DNA of 37,064 bases. Origin: Candidatus Sungbacteria bacterium RIFCSPLOWO2_02_FULL_51_17. GTDB taxonomy: Bacteria > Patescibacteriota > Minisyncoccia > Sungbacterales > GWA2-42-14. The position numbers were made by a program, and so were the translations under genes. This document shows, in pieces, positions 28,730-37,064 of the stretch (position 1 is its first letter; every line of letters starts with the position of its first letter). Location: positions 1 through 37,064 of the forward strand of contig MHQW01000015.1 in the NCBI GenBank assembly GCA_001820785.1. Reading direction: 5' to 3'. The notes beneath the pieces were generated by a model. That model was given only the letters and a program-made list of their open reading frames with translations, did no database searches and was not told where the DNA came from.

Positions 28730-31276
28730 ATGAATATTGAAACGGTGACAATGTATGGGGAGGTAGAAGAACCGATGAATGGCGAGGGGAACCAGCTCCC
28801 GGCCGCGGAGCCACGGAACGTCTTTGGAAATCGTATTGCTCGGTGGAGCATGCTTGCGGTCATGTTTCTCGCACCGTTCTTTGTTGTACCGTGGACATTG
28901 CCGGTCGGTTTCGGTAAAGAAACGCTTGTCATGGCGCTTGTTGCCATAGCGCTTATTGGGTGGATAAGCAATTTTTTGTCCATTGGAGTTCTTTCGTACA
29001 AAAAGAGTTTTTTGAATGTTGCGATGCTCTTATTTATTGCGGTGACCGCTGTTTCGGCCGTACTTTCCATGAATACGCTGACAAGCATTGCCGGGCCCGA
29101 TGGCACCGGAGAAAAACTCAGCTCCCTTTTGGTTGCCATGCTTGCCGCGTTCCTGGTTGCCTCACTGTTTAAAAAAGAAGACGGAACTCTTGTGACTTTC
29201 ACGATATTCGCCTCGTTTATGCTGACCGGGCTTCTGACGCTTTTACAACTTTTGGGGGTTCGGGCATTTCTTTTCTCATTTGCCACGGGGCCGGATTTTA
29301 ACCCAATCGGAACGGCGAATAACATGGCCCTCTTGTATGGGATGGTGTTTGTGTTTGCTGTAGGCATTCTTTCTCATCTGAAAAAAGTTCGTCATTACGG
29401 CTCGTTTGCGGATGGATATTTCCCATGGGTGGTGGGGGGGTCTGCGATCCTAATGTTCATCAATATTATTATTGTGGCGCTTCCCCGGACCTATGCGGTT
29501 AATGGTGTTTCCTTTAATTCGGACTTCCGTCTCTTTTGGGCGGCATTGAGCATTTCCGCGATATTTCTTCTTGGCATGTCCTTTCGCGGCATGCTCCCAC
29601 GACAGGACGGCGCCATTCCGCAGCGCGGTATTTCTTTTTATGGACCCCTGTTTCTTCTGATCTTTGCCGTGATGCTCTATTTTTTACGTTCGCCGCTCTT
29701 TGGAACAACGCTTGTCAATTTACCGCTTGAGGTCTCGCCAAGCCATCAGGCGACATATCAGATCGCAAAAAAAGTTTTGAACGAACATATGCTTTTCGGC
29801 TCGGGACCCGCGACATTTCTTTTTGATTATAACTTGTGGCGCGATCCCTCCATTAATCTTACCAATTTTTGGGCAGTGAAGTTTTTGCATGGCTCCTCGT
29901 TCGCCCTCACTCTTCTTGCGACTACCGGTGTGCTCGGAGCGGCGGTTTTTGTTTTGTTCATCCTTTCCACAATGCTTGCGGTCTTCAGAAATCTCTTAAA
30001 ACGGACCGAAGAGGAGAACCCCATTCTCTTTGGGGTCGTGGCGGCTATGGTGTTCACTTTTGTCATGTGGTTTTTGTACTCTTCCAACTACACCGTAAAT
30101 TTCTTGCTTTTTATTCTTCTTGGCGTTTTCTCCTTCATCGCGGCGCGAGGAGGGGCCGAGCGCGCTTCTGTGTTTGATGTGTCGGAGCGATCTCTTATCG
30201 TGGCGTCTCCCGCCGGGCTCTTCGTCTCTTCTCTTGCGGGGATCTTTCTTATTATCGCGTCCGTGGGAGCCATGTATTACGGCATTCAAACATATGTCGC
30301 CGAGACGCATTTTACCAAAGGGGTTGCGGCGCTCAACGCGGGAAACCTGAATGATGCGGAGCAGTATTTTGCCAGGGCATTGGCGGCCGATCAGCGAAAC
30401 GACAGATACTATCGGAATCAGGCGCAAGTACTCTTTTTACGGGTACGAGACGCGCTTTCCGTTGCGGTTGCAAATCCGAACCAGCCGCTTGCCGCGGATT
30501 TTTCCACCCAGCTTGGCCGCGCGATAGATCTTGCGAAGAAAGCCACTGAAGAAAATTCGCATGATCTTCAGAATTGGACGATGCTCGGCAATATTTATGA
30601 AACAGTCATTCCATTCATTCCCAATGCCGATCAGTTTGCGATAAACGCTTATCGGGAGGGCACGAGGGCCGATCCGATAAATCCGAGTGCATTTCTTGAC
30701 GGCGGTCGTGCGGGGCTTGCGGCCATTGATCTTCTCCAGCTTAGGATCAACCAAGCGCGTGAGAAGACCGAGGCCGATGAGTTGGACAAACAGCGGGGAG
30801 CCCTGTTAGAGGGCGCGGTGAGCGATCTTGAGACCGCGATACGCCTGAAGCCCGATTATGCTCCCGCGCACTTTCTTCTCGCGCAGGTGTTTGTGAGAAA
30901 GAATGACTTGGCGGGGGCGATTCGGAAGTTAGAGGATACCAAGATCGTAGCGCTTGCCGACGTGGGTGTTCGTTTTCAGCTTGGGGTGTTGTATTACACC
31001 GGAGCAAAATATGATAATGCCCAGGCAGAATTTGAGGCGGCTGTAGCGTTAAGCGAGGCGTACTCCAACGCACGCTATTTTCTTGGCCTCATCTATGATC
31101 GGAAGGGTGATAAAGCAAGTGCTTTGGCGCAGTTCGTTAGGATCGCGGAACTCAATCCCGGCAATCAGGAAGTTGAGCGCATTATCTCAAATTTGAAAGC
31201 CGGGAAAACCGCCCTTGCCGGGATCGTTCCTCCAAACCCCGCCCCCGAGGCCCGTCGCGAGCTTCCGGTTAAGTAA
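28730..31276 (+). CDS. O-antigen ligase/polymerase-like membrane protein with C-terminal TPR repeats
   Basis: The 848-aa protein has two halves. Residues about 38-510 are polytopic, with ten or more hydrophobic helices beginning WSMLAVMFLAPFFVVPWTLP, and a large loop (GSGPATFLFDYNLWRDPSINL) typical of the Wzy/WaaL O-antigen polymerase-ligase superfamily. Residues about 525-830 are TPR-like helices (LNAGNLNDAEQYFARALAAD, IRLKPDYAPAHFLLAQVFVR, YYTGAKYDNAQAEFEAAV, LIYDRKGDKASALAQFVRI). Such proteins join lipid-linked glycans to an acceptor; the acceptor cannot be told. With murJ next, a cell-envelope role is likely. The ATG lacks a close Shine-Dalgarno. Confidence 0.82.
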   Translation: MNIETVTMYGEVEEPMNGEGNQLPAAEPRNVFGNRIARWSMLAVMFLAPFFVVPWTLPVGFGKETLVMALVAIALIGWISNFLSIGVLSYKKSFLNVAMLLFIAVTAVSAVLSMNTLTSIAGPDGTGEKLSSLLVAMLAAFLVASLFKKEDGTLVTFTIFASFMLTGLLTLLQLLGVRAFLFSFATGPDFNPIGTANNMALLYGMVFVFAVGILSHLKKVRHYGSFADGYFPWVVGGSAILMFINIIIVALPRTYAVNGVSFNSDFRLFWAALSISAIFLLGMSFRGMLPRQDGAIPQRGISFYGPLFLLIFAVMLYFLRSPLFGTTLVNLPLEVSPSHQATYQIAKKVLNEHMLFGSGPATFLFDYNLWRDPSINLTNFWAVKFLHGSSFALTLLATTGVLGAAVFVLFILSTMLAVFRNLLKRTEEENPILFGVVAAMVFTFVMWFLYSSNYTVNFLLFILLGVFSFIAARGGAERASVFDVSERSLIVASPAGLFVSSLAGIFLIIASVGAMYYGIQTYVAETHFTKGVAALNAGNLNDAEQYFARALAADQRNDRYYRNQAQVLFLRVRDALSVAVANPNQPLAADFSTQLGRAIDLAKKATEENSHDLQNWTMLGNIYETVIPFIPNADQFAINAYREGTRADPINPSAFLDGGRAGLAAIDLLQLRINQAREKTEADELDKQRGALLEGAVSDLETAIRLKPDYAPAHFLLAQVFVRKNDLAGAIRKLEDTKIVALADVGVRFQLGVLYYTGAKYDNAQAEFEAAVALSEAYSNARYFLGLIYDRKGDKASALAQFVRIAELNPGNQEVERIISNLKAGKTALAGIVPPNPAPEARRELPVK

Positions 31277-31338
31277 GGGAGGGGTTGGACTTTTGAGCAC
31301 GAATCAGCAAGGACGCGCGGTACCGTTTTCGCGAACCC

Positions 31339-33024
31339 ATGAACTTTCTTAAAAAAGAGATCATCTCCATTAATGCGGCGGCCCTTCTTATCGGGGCCGC
31401 CGGCTTATTATCACGCATTCTCGGGCTTTTTCGAGATCGCTTCCTTGCTGCCGAATTCGGCGCTTCCCGGGAGCTTGACATCTACTACGCGGCATTTCAG
31501 ATACCCGATTTTGTCTTTACCGTGTTTTTGGTGGGCTCCGCGACCGCCGCCATTATCCCCGTGTTCTTAGAGTTTTGGGAGCGCGATAAGAAAGAGGCAG
31601 AACGGCTTATTGAGGGTCTTTTTACTATTTTCCTTTTTGCATCAGCGATCTTCTGCGGCGCGCTTTTTTTTGCTATTCCATTCTTTGTGCGCCTGCTTAC
31701 TCCCGGATTCAGCTATGACGATCAGCAGATGACTGTTCTTCTTGCGCGCATTATGCTGGTAAGTCCGTTTTTTCTTAGTTTATCAAATATTGTTTCGGGT
31801 GTTATTCAGGCGCACCGTCGCTTTGTCACATTCGCTTTGGCACCGATCTTTTACAACGTCGGGATCATATTCGGGATCGTGGTGTTATATCCGCTTATGG
31901 GATTTCAAGGATTGGCGCTTGGCGTTGCCTCGGGGGCGCTTCTTCATTTTCTTGTTCAGGTGCCGGCGTATCGCGGGATGGGGTTTTCATTTCGCCTTGC
32001 CTTCGCATGGCATCCCGGCATGGCGATGATTGTTGCCCTCTCTTTTCCGCGCGTGCTTGCTATAGCGTCGGTATCCGTTTCGGCGCTTATTATCAATGCC
32101 GTTGCTTCAACGCTTACTCCCGGAAGCATTACGGTGTTTCAATTCGCAAAGAACATAGAGTTCATTCCCGTGGGTATCCTGGGGGTCAGTTTTGCCGTTG
32201 CGGCGTTTCCTCGTCTTTCCGCGGCATTTGTTAAAAAAAATGCCTATGATTTTTATGCGGCGTTTTTTGGAACTCTCCGTATCATCGTGTTCTGGCTTGC
32301 TCCCATCTCGGTCCTCTTTTTTGTACTACGGGCTCACATCGTCCGTCTTGCGCTCGGAGCCGGCCTTTTTGATTGGCGCGATACGCGGCTTACCGCGGCA
32401 GTTCTCGGAGCTTTTTCCTTTCTTATTATTGTGGAAAGCATCATGCCGCTTGTGGTCAAATCATTTTATGCGTTGAATAAGACCGCACGACCCCTGATCA
32501 TAAACATCGGCTCCGCTCTTCTTACCATCGCACTCGCCTTTTTTCTTTCAAGGGTTTTCTCCGATCCTACCGGATATTTTCCCGGCGTGCTGGGGCGGGT
32601 ATTGCGGGTGGAGGATATTCGCGAGCTCGGCGTGTTAGGTATCGCGGTTGCCATCGTCATCGGGCAGATGGTTAATTTTGTTGTGCTATGTAAATTTTTT
32701 GTGAGTGAGCTCAAATCATCTTTTGGTGAGTTGCCAAAAAATGGGTTTTTTGGTGCGCTTATCCTTATGGGGTGCACATCGGTTGTGGCGGGTGCTGTGA
32801 CATACGGCATGTTGCGGCTTATCCACATGGCCGTTTCCCTTGATTCATTCGTTGGGGTTCTTATTCAGGGCGGGGGAGCCGGTCTTGCTGGAGCGTTCAC
32901 GTATGCAGTACTTTTATGGGTCTTTGGCAACAAGGAGGTACGCGATGTTGTTGAGGTGTTTCGCCGGAGGATGTTTAGCATCGCCTCTCTTCCGCGTGAG
33001 CTTGATGGAGGGCAGCGGTATTGA
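31339..33024 (+). CDS. murJ: Lipid II flippase MurJ
   Basis: MurJ/MviN (561 aa) moves lipid II across the membrane for peptidoglycan synthesis. Around 14 hydrophobic helices are visible. The N-terminal signature ALLIGAAGLLSRILGLFRDRFLAAEFGAS and TAAIIPVFLEFW are diagnostic. Basic residues in the cavity helices (RILGLFRDR) are kept. Its presence indicates a peptidoglycan wall. It follows the O-antigen ligase-like gene by 62 bases, and the promoter of the next gene overlaps its stop codon. Confidence 0.95.
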   Translation: MNFLKKEIISINAAALLIGAAGLLSRILGLFRDRFLAAEFGASRELDIYYAAFQIPDFVFTVFLVGSATAAIIPVFLEFWERDKKEAERLIEGLFTIFLFASAIFCGALFFAIPFFVRLLTPGFSYDDQQMTVLLARIMLVSPFFLSLSNIVSGVIQAHRRFVTFALAPIFYNVGIIFGIVVLYPLMGFQGLALGVASGALLHFLVQVPAYRGMGFSFRLAFAWHPGMAMIVALSFPRVLAIASVSVSALIINAVASTLTPGSITVFQFAKNIEFIPVGILGVSFAVAAFPRLSAAFVKKNAYDFYAAFFGTLRIIVFWLAPISVLFFVLRAHIVRLALGAGLFDWRDTRLTAAVLGAFSFLIIVESIMPLVVKSFYALNKTARPLIINIGSALLTIALAFFLSRVFSDPTGYFPGVLGRVLRVEDIRELGVLGIAVAIVIGQMVNFVVLCKFFVSELKSSFGELPKNGFFGALILMGCTSVVAGAVTYGMLRLIHMAVSLDSFVGVLIQGGGAGLAGAFTYAVLLWVFGNKEVRDVVEVFRRRMFSIASLPRELDGGQRY

Positions 33025-33050
33025 CAATCTGTCTTGAAATATGCTATTTA
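33021..33050 (+). promoter_or_regulatory. Promoter of the 174-aa protein gene
   Basis: TTGACA (33021-33026), 18 bases, TATTTA (33045-33050) with the extended -10 form TGC-TATTTA. It overlaps the murJ stop codon. Confidence 0.65.
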
Positions 33051-33080
33051 TTGAATAGTTCCTGATATGAGGAGAGACGC

Positions 33081-33605
33081 ATGAGTTTGATATTTCTGAT
33101 AGTTGGGGTGGTGTTGGCGATCATGGGCGGCTGGTATGTCATTAGTGGTGCCTACTACATGCGGAAGGCGGAGGGTCATCTGAAGTGGCTTCGCAATAGG
33201 GCGGGCTGGAGCGTGGAGGAAGCGGGAAAAAGCCGGTACCCTCTTTCAGAGATCTCTTGGGTCATCTATTTGCTCAATCGTGGCGGTTCGTACGATATGG
33301 AGGATCCGACAAATACGGGAATTGCTCCCGAATGGATCGGTTCATCAAAGGCCGAGCTTACGGAGTTATGGAAGAAAGCATACCGATTTCATGCGGAACG
33401 CGCACTGCGGATGCTCCGAGATCACTCTGCTTACGTTAGCGCCTCAGTTCTGAAGATTTATATTGAGGAGGCGGGGTCTTCTCTTGCTGAGTTCGGAACA
33501 TCGGAGGAGGAGATAGACCGGCTAGCCCATGAGAACCATCTCCTGATGCACGATATTCCGGACTGGTTTAAGTGCAGTGACCACTGTAAAAGCAATTTCC
33601 ACTAA
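33081..33605 (+). CDS. Membrane-anchored protein of unknown function, 174 aa
   Basis: One N-terminal membrane helix (SLIFLIVGVVLAIMGGWYVISG) is followed by a soluble, helical and acidic domain with Trp-rich patches (HLKWLRNRAGWSVEEAGKS, IAPEWIGSSKAELTELWKK). No family is recognised. GGAG in GAGGAGAGACGC precedes the ATG. The gene is a single unit between its promoter and a strong terminator. The only two cysteines lie near the C-terminus (KCSDHCKS). Confidence 0.8.
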   Translation: MSLIFLIVGVVLAIMGGWYVISGAYYMRKAEGHLKWLRNRAGWSVEEAGKSRYPLSEISWVIYLLNRGGSYDMEDPTNTGIAPEWIGSSKAELTELWKKAYRFHAERALRMLRDHSAYVSASVLKIYIEEAGSSLAEFGTSEEEIDRLAHENHLLMHDIPDWFKCSDHCKSNFH

Positions 33606-33628
33606 AAGCCCATTGGGCTTTTCTTTTT
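33604..33628 (+). terminator. Intrinsic terminator
   Basis: AAAAGCCC (33604-33611), ATT loop, GGGCTTTT (33615-33622), then CTTTTT. It overlaps the stop codon of the preceding gene. Confidence 0.9.
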
Positions 33629-33668
33629 ACAAGGACGCGGGCATTTGCTAGAGTAAGCATGCTTGTGT

Positions 33669-35525
33669 ATGGACAACATACGGAATTTCGTCATCATCGC
33701 GCATATTGATCACGGCAAGTCCACATTGGCTGACCGCATGTTGGAATTGACCGGAACAGTGGAGAAACGGAAAATGCGCGAGCAATTTCTTGATCAGATG
33801 GATCTTGAGCGGGAAAAAGGCATTACTATAAAAATGCAGCCGGTGCGGATGGTCTGGAAGCCGGATCTCTCAACATTGTCAATCGCCAATTCTCAATTTT
33901 CAAATGGTCCAAAGGAAGGGGCAGATGCAGAATATATTCTTAATTTGATAGATACTCCCGGGCATGTTGATTTTACGTATGAAGTGTCGCGGGCGCTTGC
34001 CTGTGTTGAGGGGGCCATACTGCTTGTGGATGCAAGCCAGGGCGTGCAGGCACAAACCATCGCCAATCTTGCTCTTGCCAGAAAAGAGGACCTCGTCATC
34101 ATTCCCGTAATAAACAAGATAGACCTGCCGGGGGTGCGCATTACCGAGACCGAGGATGAACTCGTGACCCTTCTTGGGTGCGTACGGGAAGAAATCCTAC
34201 ACGTTTCGGGAAAGACCGGCGCCGGAGTAGGCGATCTTCTTTGCGCAGTTATCGCGCGCGTTCCTCCGCCCGCGAATACCGGAAGTGATGCACTTCCTCG
34301 GGCGCTCATATTTGATTCACATTTTGATGCTTTCCGGGGTGTTATTGCGCACGTGCGCGTCGTGGAGGGGGAGTTTCAGACAGGGGAGAAGATCTGGCTT
34401 ATGGCGACAAAAAGCTCTCCCGAGATCATGGAAGAAGGGGTTTTTCTTCCTGCATTGACCGCAAAGGGGCGCATCAGCAGAGGGGAGATAGGATATATCG
34501 CAACGGGCCTCAAGGAGCCCGAGGCGGTCCGTATCGGCGATACGATCACATCGTTTAAGGCGGGAGCAGGGGGGCGCGTCACAGCCCTTGATGGGTATCG
34601 CGAACCGCGGCCCATGGTGTTTGCAAGTTTGTATCCGACCGATGCGGATGACTACGAGCGGCTTCGCGATTCGCTCAAAAAAATAAAGCTGAACGATGCT
34701 GCGATATTTTTTGAGCCCGAGGCATCCGATGCTCTCGGTCGTGGGTTTCGCGTCGGTTTTTTGGGAATGCTTCACATGGAGATCATCGGGGAACGCCTTC
34801 ACCGCGAGTATGCCATTGATCTTATCTTTACTTCGCCGTCTGTTTCATATCTTGTCACAAGTACTCGCGATAAGAGCCGGAAATATGTGTACTCCGCATC
34901 CCGCTTGCCGGATGAGAACGAGATAGAAGAGATACAGGAACCGTGGGTGCGTCTTGAGATCATCACGCCGCAAAAATTTTTGGGGAGTGTTATGAATCTT
35001 TTGAGCGGTACGCGGGGCGTGTATGTGTCACAAGAATATTTGGGAACCGATCGGTTGACGATCATCTACGAGATGCCCCTCAAAGACATCCTTCTTGATT
35101 TTTTTGATAAGCTTAAAAGCGTTACTGAAGGGTACGGTTCCCTCGGGTATGAACTGCTTGATTACCGGGCGGGAGACCTGGTGCGCCTTGATATCCTTGT
35201 CGCAGGAGAACGGGAAGAGGCGTTCTCGCAAGTCATTCCTCGCGGGAATGCGCAAAACGAAGGAAGGATCGTGGTGCAGAAATTGAAAGAACTGCTTCCA
35301 AAACAGCTCTTTGCCGTGTCCTTGCAGGCCGCGGTCTCAAGCAAAATATTTGCGCGCGAGACGATCCCTGCCATGAAAAAAGACGTGACCGGGTACCTCT
35401 ACGGAGGAGACCGCACGAGGAAGATGAAGTTATGGAAAAAACAGAAGCGCGGGAAAGAGCGTCTGAAGGAGTCGGGGCGCGTAGATATACCGCCGGATAT
35501 ATTTTTAAAAATGCTGAAAAGATAA
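33669..35525 (+). CDS. lepA: Elongation factor 4 (LepA)
   Basis: LepA/EF4 (618 aa; family about 600), a ribosome-binding GTPase linked to 30S assembly and back-translocation. Motifs: AHIDHGKST, GITIKMQ, DTPGHVDF and NKIDLPG, then EF-G-like domains with the LepA-specific C-terminus (RETIPAMKKDVTGYLYGGDRTRKMKLWKKQK). Between KMQPVRMVW and YILNLIDTPGH there is an extra segment of about 20 residues (64-88). Its DNA (33869-33904) resembles the AT-rich intergenic words of this genome. ATG 33669 fits; a TTG at 33663 is less likely. Confidence 0.97.
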   Translation: MDNIRNFVIIAHIDHGKSTLADRMLELTGTVEKRKMREQFLDQMDLEREKGITIKMQPVRMVWKPDLSTLSIANSQFSNGPKEGADAEYILNLIDTPGHVDFTYEVSRALACVEGAILLVDASQGVQAQTIANLALARKEDLVIIPVINKIDLPGVRITETEDELVTLLGCVREEILHVSGKTGAGVGDLLCAVIARVPPPANTGSDALPRALIFDSHFDAFRGVIAHVRVVEGEFQTGEKIWLMATKSSPEIMEEGVFLPALTAKGRISRGEIGYIATGLKEPEAVRIGDTITSFKAGAGGRVTALDGYREPRPMVFASLYPTDADDYERLRDSLKKIKLNDAAIFFEPEASDALGRGFRVGFLGMLHMEIIGERLHREYAIDLIFTSPSVSYLVTSTRDKSRKYVYSASRLPDENEIEEIQEPWVRLEIITPQKFLGSVMNLLSGTRGVYVSQEYLGTDRLTIIYEMPLKDILLDFFDKLKSVTEGYGSLGYELLDYRAGDLVRLDILVAGEREEAFSQVIPRGNAQNEGRIVVQKLKELLPKQLFAVSLQAAVSSKIFARETIPAMKKDVTGYLYGGDRTRKMKLWKKQKRGKERLKESGRVDIPPDIFLKMLKR

Positions 35526-35546
35526 AAGCCCCGAAGGGGGGGGGCT
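35524..35546. terminator. Terminator between lepA and the dehydrogenase gene
   Basis: AGCCCC (35527-35532) pairs with GGGGCT (35541-35546). The T-rich side (TTTTATCTTTT) lies on the minus strand, so it mainly serves the minus-strand gene, with weaker action for lepA. Confidence 0.6.
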
Positions 35547-35553
35547 CTTGTGT

Positions 35554-36921
35554 TTATACGGGCTTCCTGCGCTTCATTGCGAATATCGGAAGCACGCGCT
35601 TCATGGCATATAGGTAGCTTGCCAGGCGATATGTCACCTTTTTATCGCCAGGATTAAGCGCTCTGTGAAGATCAATAATACCTTTCCCATTCCGCGAAAA
35701 CGCACTCTGGAGTGCTGCGAATACAAGACCCTCTTCCCGCTCTTTCGGCGGCTTGAGGGCCGGGTCAAACGGCTGGATGTGCGTGTCTTGCTCCCACTCA
35801 AAGTACGAAACGGTGACGCCTCCGGCGTTGGCATAAATGTCGGGGATCACGAGGACGCCCCTATCCTCAAGGATCGGATCCGACTCGGGAAGCGTCGGAC
35901 CATTCGCGCCCTCCAGAAGGACCTTCGGCCCGAACTTCTCGGCGACCTTTGCGGGAATCGCTTCTTCCATTGCCGCGGGAAGACCGATATCGGCTTTGCG
36001 CGAGAAAAGCTCCTCGGCAGTGGCAATGGGGTCTCCCTTACAGATCTCATGGAATCCAGCGACTGTCTTTCGCGGGTTGTTGTCCACGTACTCAAAAAGG
36101 GTTTTGAGATCAAAGTTTGGGTGATAAAACCCGCCATATTGATCCTGTACTCCTACGATCTTGATGCCGAATTCTGGAGCGAGTTTTGCAAAGTAGTAGC
36201 CGACGTTTCCGAACCCCTGCAGAACTACCGTGGGCTCATTGGAGAGTTTAAGTTTCAACTCCTTTCGGAATGTTTGGAGAGCGTAATGGAGGCCCCGTCC
36301 TGTCGCCTCGCGCCGTCCCGGCATCCCGCCGAACTCAACGGGCTTACCGGTAAACGCCGCCGCCGGTTGCGGAGTGCCACGCTTGCGCATTTCATAGGCG
36401 TAGTGGTCCTGCGCCCACTTCATGATCTTCTCGTTCGTGTTCACGTCCGGCGCCCAGCGGTCAATATAGGGCCCGAGGATATTCTCTTCTATCGCCTCGG
36501 AGACGATCTTCAGGACGATCGCAATGAGATCCTTTTCCGAAACACTTCGGGGGTCAAACGCCGCCCCGCCCTTTGAGCCGCCATGGGGGATGCCGAAGAT
36601 CCAATCCTTGAAGGACATTTCAATCGCATGCGACTCCATCTGTGAAAGCGTCACATCGGGATGAAAGCGCTCACCGCCGCCCGTGACCCAGCGGTTGTCC
36701 GGGGTGCGATGCTGTACGCGCACTACCTTGATCGCCTGCGCCTTCGTCTTCGTCGGATCGGCCGGGTCAGTGAGATCAACGATCATATCCGTTGACCAGC
36801 GGCGCTTAAAGCCGGTCAGTTCCAGGACATACCAGTCGGGAAGCTTTCCTATCTCGCCGGCAAGTTCAATGCGTGTGCGGATGTTCTTCAGAAGGTCGGT
36901 TGCCATGTTTTCAAAGGGCAT
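35554..36921 (-). CDS. gdhA: Glu/Leu/Phe/Val dehydrogenase (glutamate dehydrogenase-like)
   Basis: The 455-aa protein is a GDH-family enzyme that reversibly deaminates glutamate with NAD(P). The N-terminal domain has MSFKDWIFGIPHGGSKGGAAFDP with the substrate Lys105 and catalytic Lys117. The Rossmann domain has PTVVLQGFGNVGYYFAKL, and the later LLEGANGPTLPESD and VIPDIYANAGGVTVSYFEW are characteristic. ATG 36921 has a good ribosome site (GGAGGTG, about 8 bases upstream); an upstream frame to 36987 is non-family. Codons end in C or G more often than in nearby genes (many ATC, GTC, CGC), suggesting high expression or transfer. Glutamate specificity is likely, not certain. Confidence 0.92.
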   Translation of the reverse strand: MPFENMATDLLKNIRTRIELAGEIGKLPDWYVLELTGFKRRWSTDMIVDLTDPADPTKTKAQAIKVVRVQHRTPDNRWVTGGGERFHPDVTLSQMESHAIEMSFKDWIFGIPHGGSKGGAAFDPRSVSEKDLIAIVLKIVSEAIEENILGPYIDRWAPDVNTNEKIMKWAQDHYAYEMRKRGTPQPAAAFTGKPVEFGGMPGRREATGRGLHYALQTFRKELKLKLSNEPTVVLQGFGNVGYYFAKLAPEFGIKIVGVQDQYGGFYHPNFDLKTLFEYVDNNPRKTVAGFHEICKGDPIATAEELFSRKADIGLPAAMEEAIPAKVAEKFGPKVLLEGANGPTLPESDPILEDRGVLVIPDIYANAGGVTVSYFEWEQDTHIQPFDPALKPPKEREEGLVFAALQSAFSRNGKGIIDLHRALNPGDKKVTYRLASYLYAMKRVLPIFAMKRRKPV

Positions 36922-37029
36922 GAAAGTGCACCTCCACTGGTACCAGGAAACCCTCAAAATGGCAAGTATTTGTATAATGCAACCCAATTCTGGACTCCAG
37001 GGGCATTTTTACGACATTCGCCTCCGACC

Positions 37030-37057
37030 ATTGTAACAGAAATTGAATAGGCGACAA
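37030..37057 (-). promoter_or_regulatory. Candidate promoter of the dehydrogenase gene
   Basis: On the minus strand TTGTCG (37057-37052), 16 bases, TACAAT (37035-37030). A second -10 candidate, TATACA, lies nearer the gene but lacks a good -35. Confidence 0.5.
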
Positions 37058-37064
37058 TTTGTTT

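Noticed and set aside
28612-29367. 251-codon open frame on the - strand
   Set aside because: It overlaps the membrane part of the O-antigen ligase-like gene; composition (Ser/Thr/Ala-rich, no motifs) is that of an antisense shadow.
35665-36576. 303-codon open frame on the + strand
   Set aside because: It lies antisense to the dehydrogenase gene, whose protein shows clear family motifs; the frame is a by-product of its codon bias.

Overview
The window (about 37 kb, both ends cut) looks like a chromosome piece from a Candidate Phyla Radiation (Patescibacteria) bacterium, most likely Parcubacteria. Support: the S10-spc ribosomal operon has no rpmD (L30) between rpsE and rplO; EF-Tu carries DAPGH in place of the usual DCPGH; genes are short and tightly packed; and the intergenic DNA holds palindromes and repeated AT-rich 'words' of a kind I associate with this group. 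The phylum call is inference.

Region 1 (1-17673) is a str/S10/spc-type operon on the + strand: end of fusA, an orphan Phd/YefM-like ORF, tuf, rpsJ, two unknown ORFs, rplC, an antisense lipoprotein gene, rplD, rplW, rplB, rpsS, rplV, rpsC, rplP, rpmC, rpsQ, rplN, rplX, rplE, rpsN, rpsH, rplF, rplR, rpsE, rplO, secY, adk, map. The usual continuation (infA, rpsM, rpsK, rpsD, rpoA) is missing. The main discovery candidate is here: rplC, rplB, rplV and rplF are each preceded by a 200-250 nt intercistronic element with a shared architecture. It has a 5' hairpin with a two-nucleotide CT/TT bulge on its 3' side, a second domain beginning TTACC (closed by a GTTAC/GTAAC-type helix in three of the four), the sequence TGCTCA or TGTTCA, and a last hairpin ending at or next to the start codon. 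Two copies share 118 of 119 bases, while their flanking stems differ by compensating changes. Shorter relatives precede the two unknown ORFs between rpsJ and rplC, and one 82-nt piece is directly repeated around the larger ORF. I know of no named RNA family that fits.

Region 2 (17656-25490) holds a small membrane protein, ruvX, a coupled GT2-galT-tpiA set, a membrane protein without an obvious start codon (-), a type II NADH dehydrogenase-like flavoprotein (-), pgk (+) and two small exported or membrane proteins (-).

Region 3 (25490-37064) holds recJ, an RNase H1-type gene, the RNase P RNA gene (-, enlarged), a membrane protein combining an O-antigen ligase-like part with TPRs, murJ, an unknown membrane-anchored protein, lepA, and a Glu/Leu/Phe/Val dehydrogenase gene (-) whose codon use differs from its neighbours.

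No tRNA, CRISPR array, insertion sequence or phage gene was recognised. All RNA structures were folded by eye.
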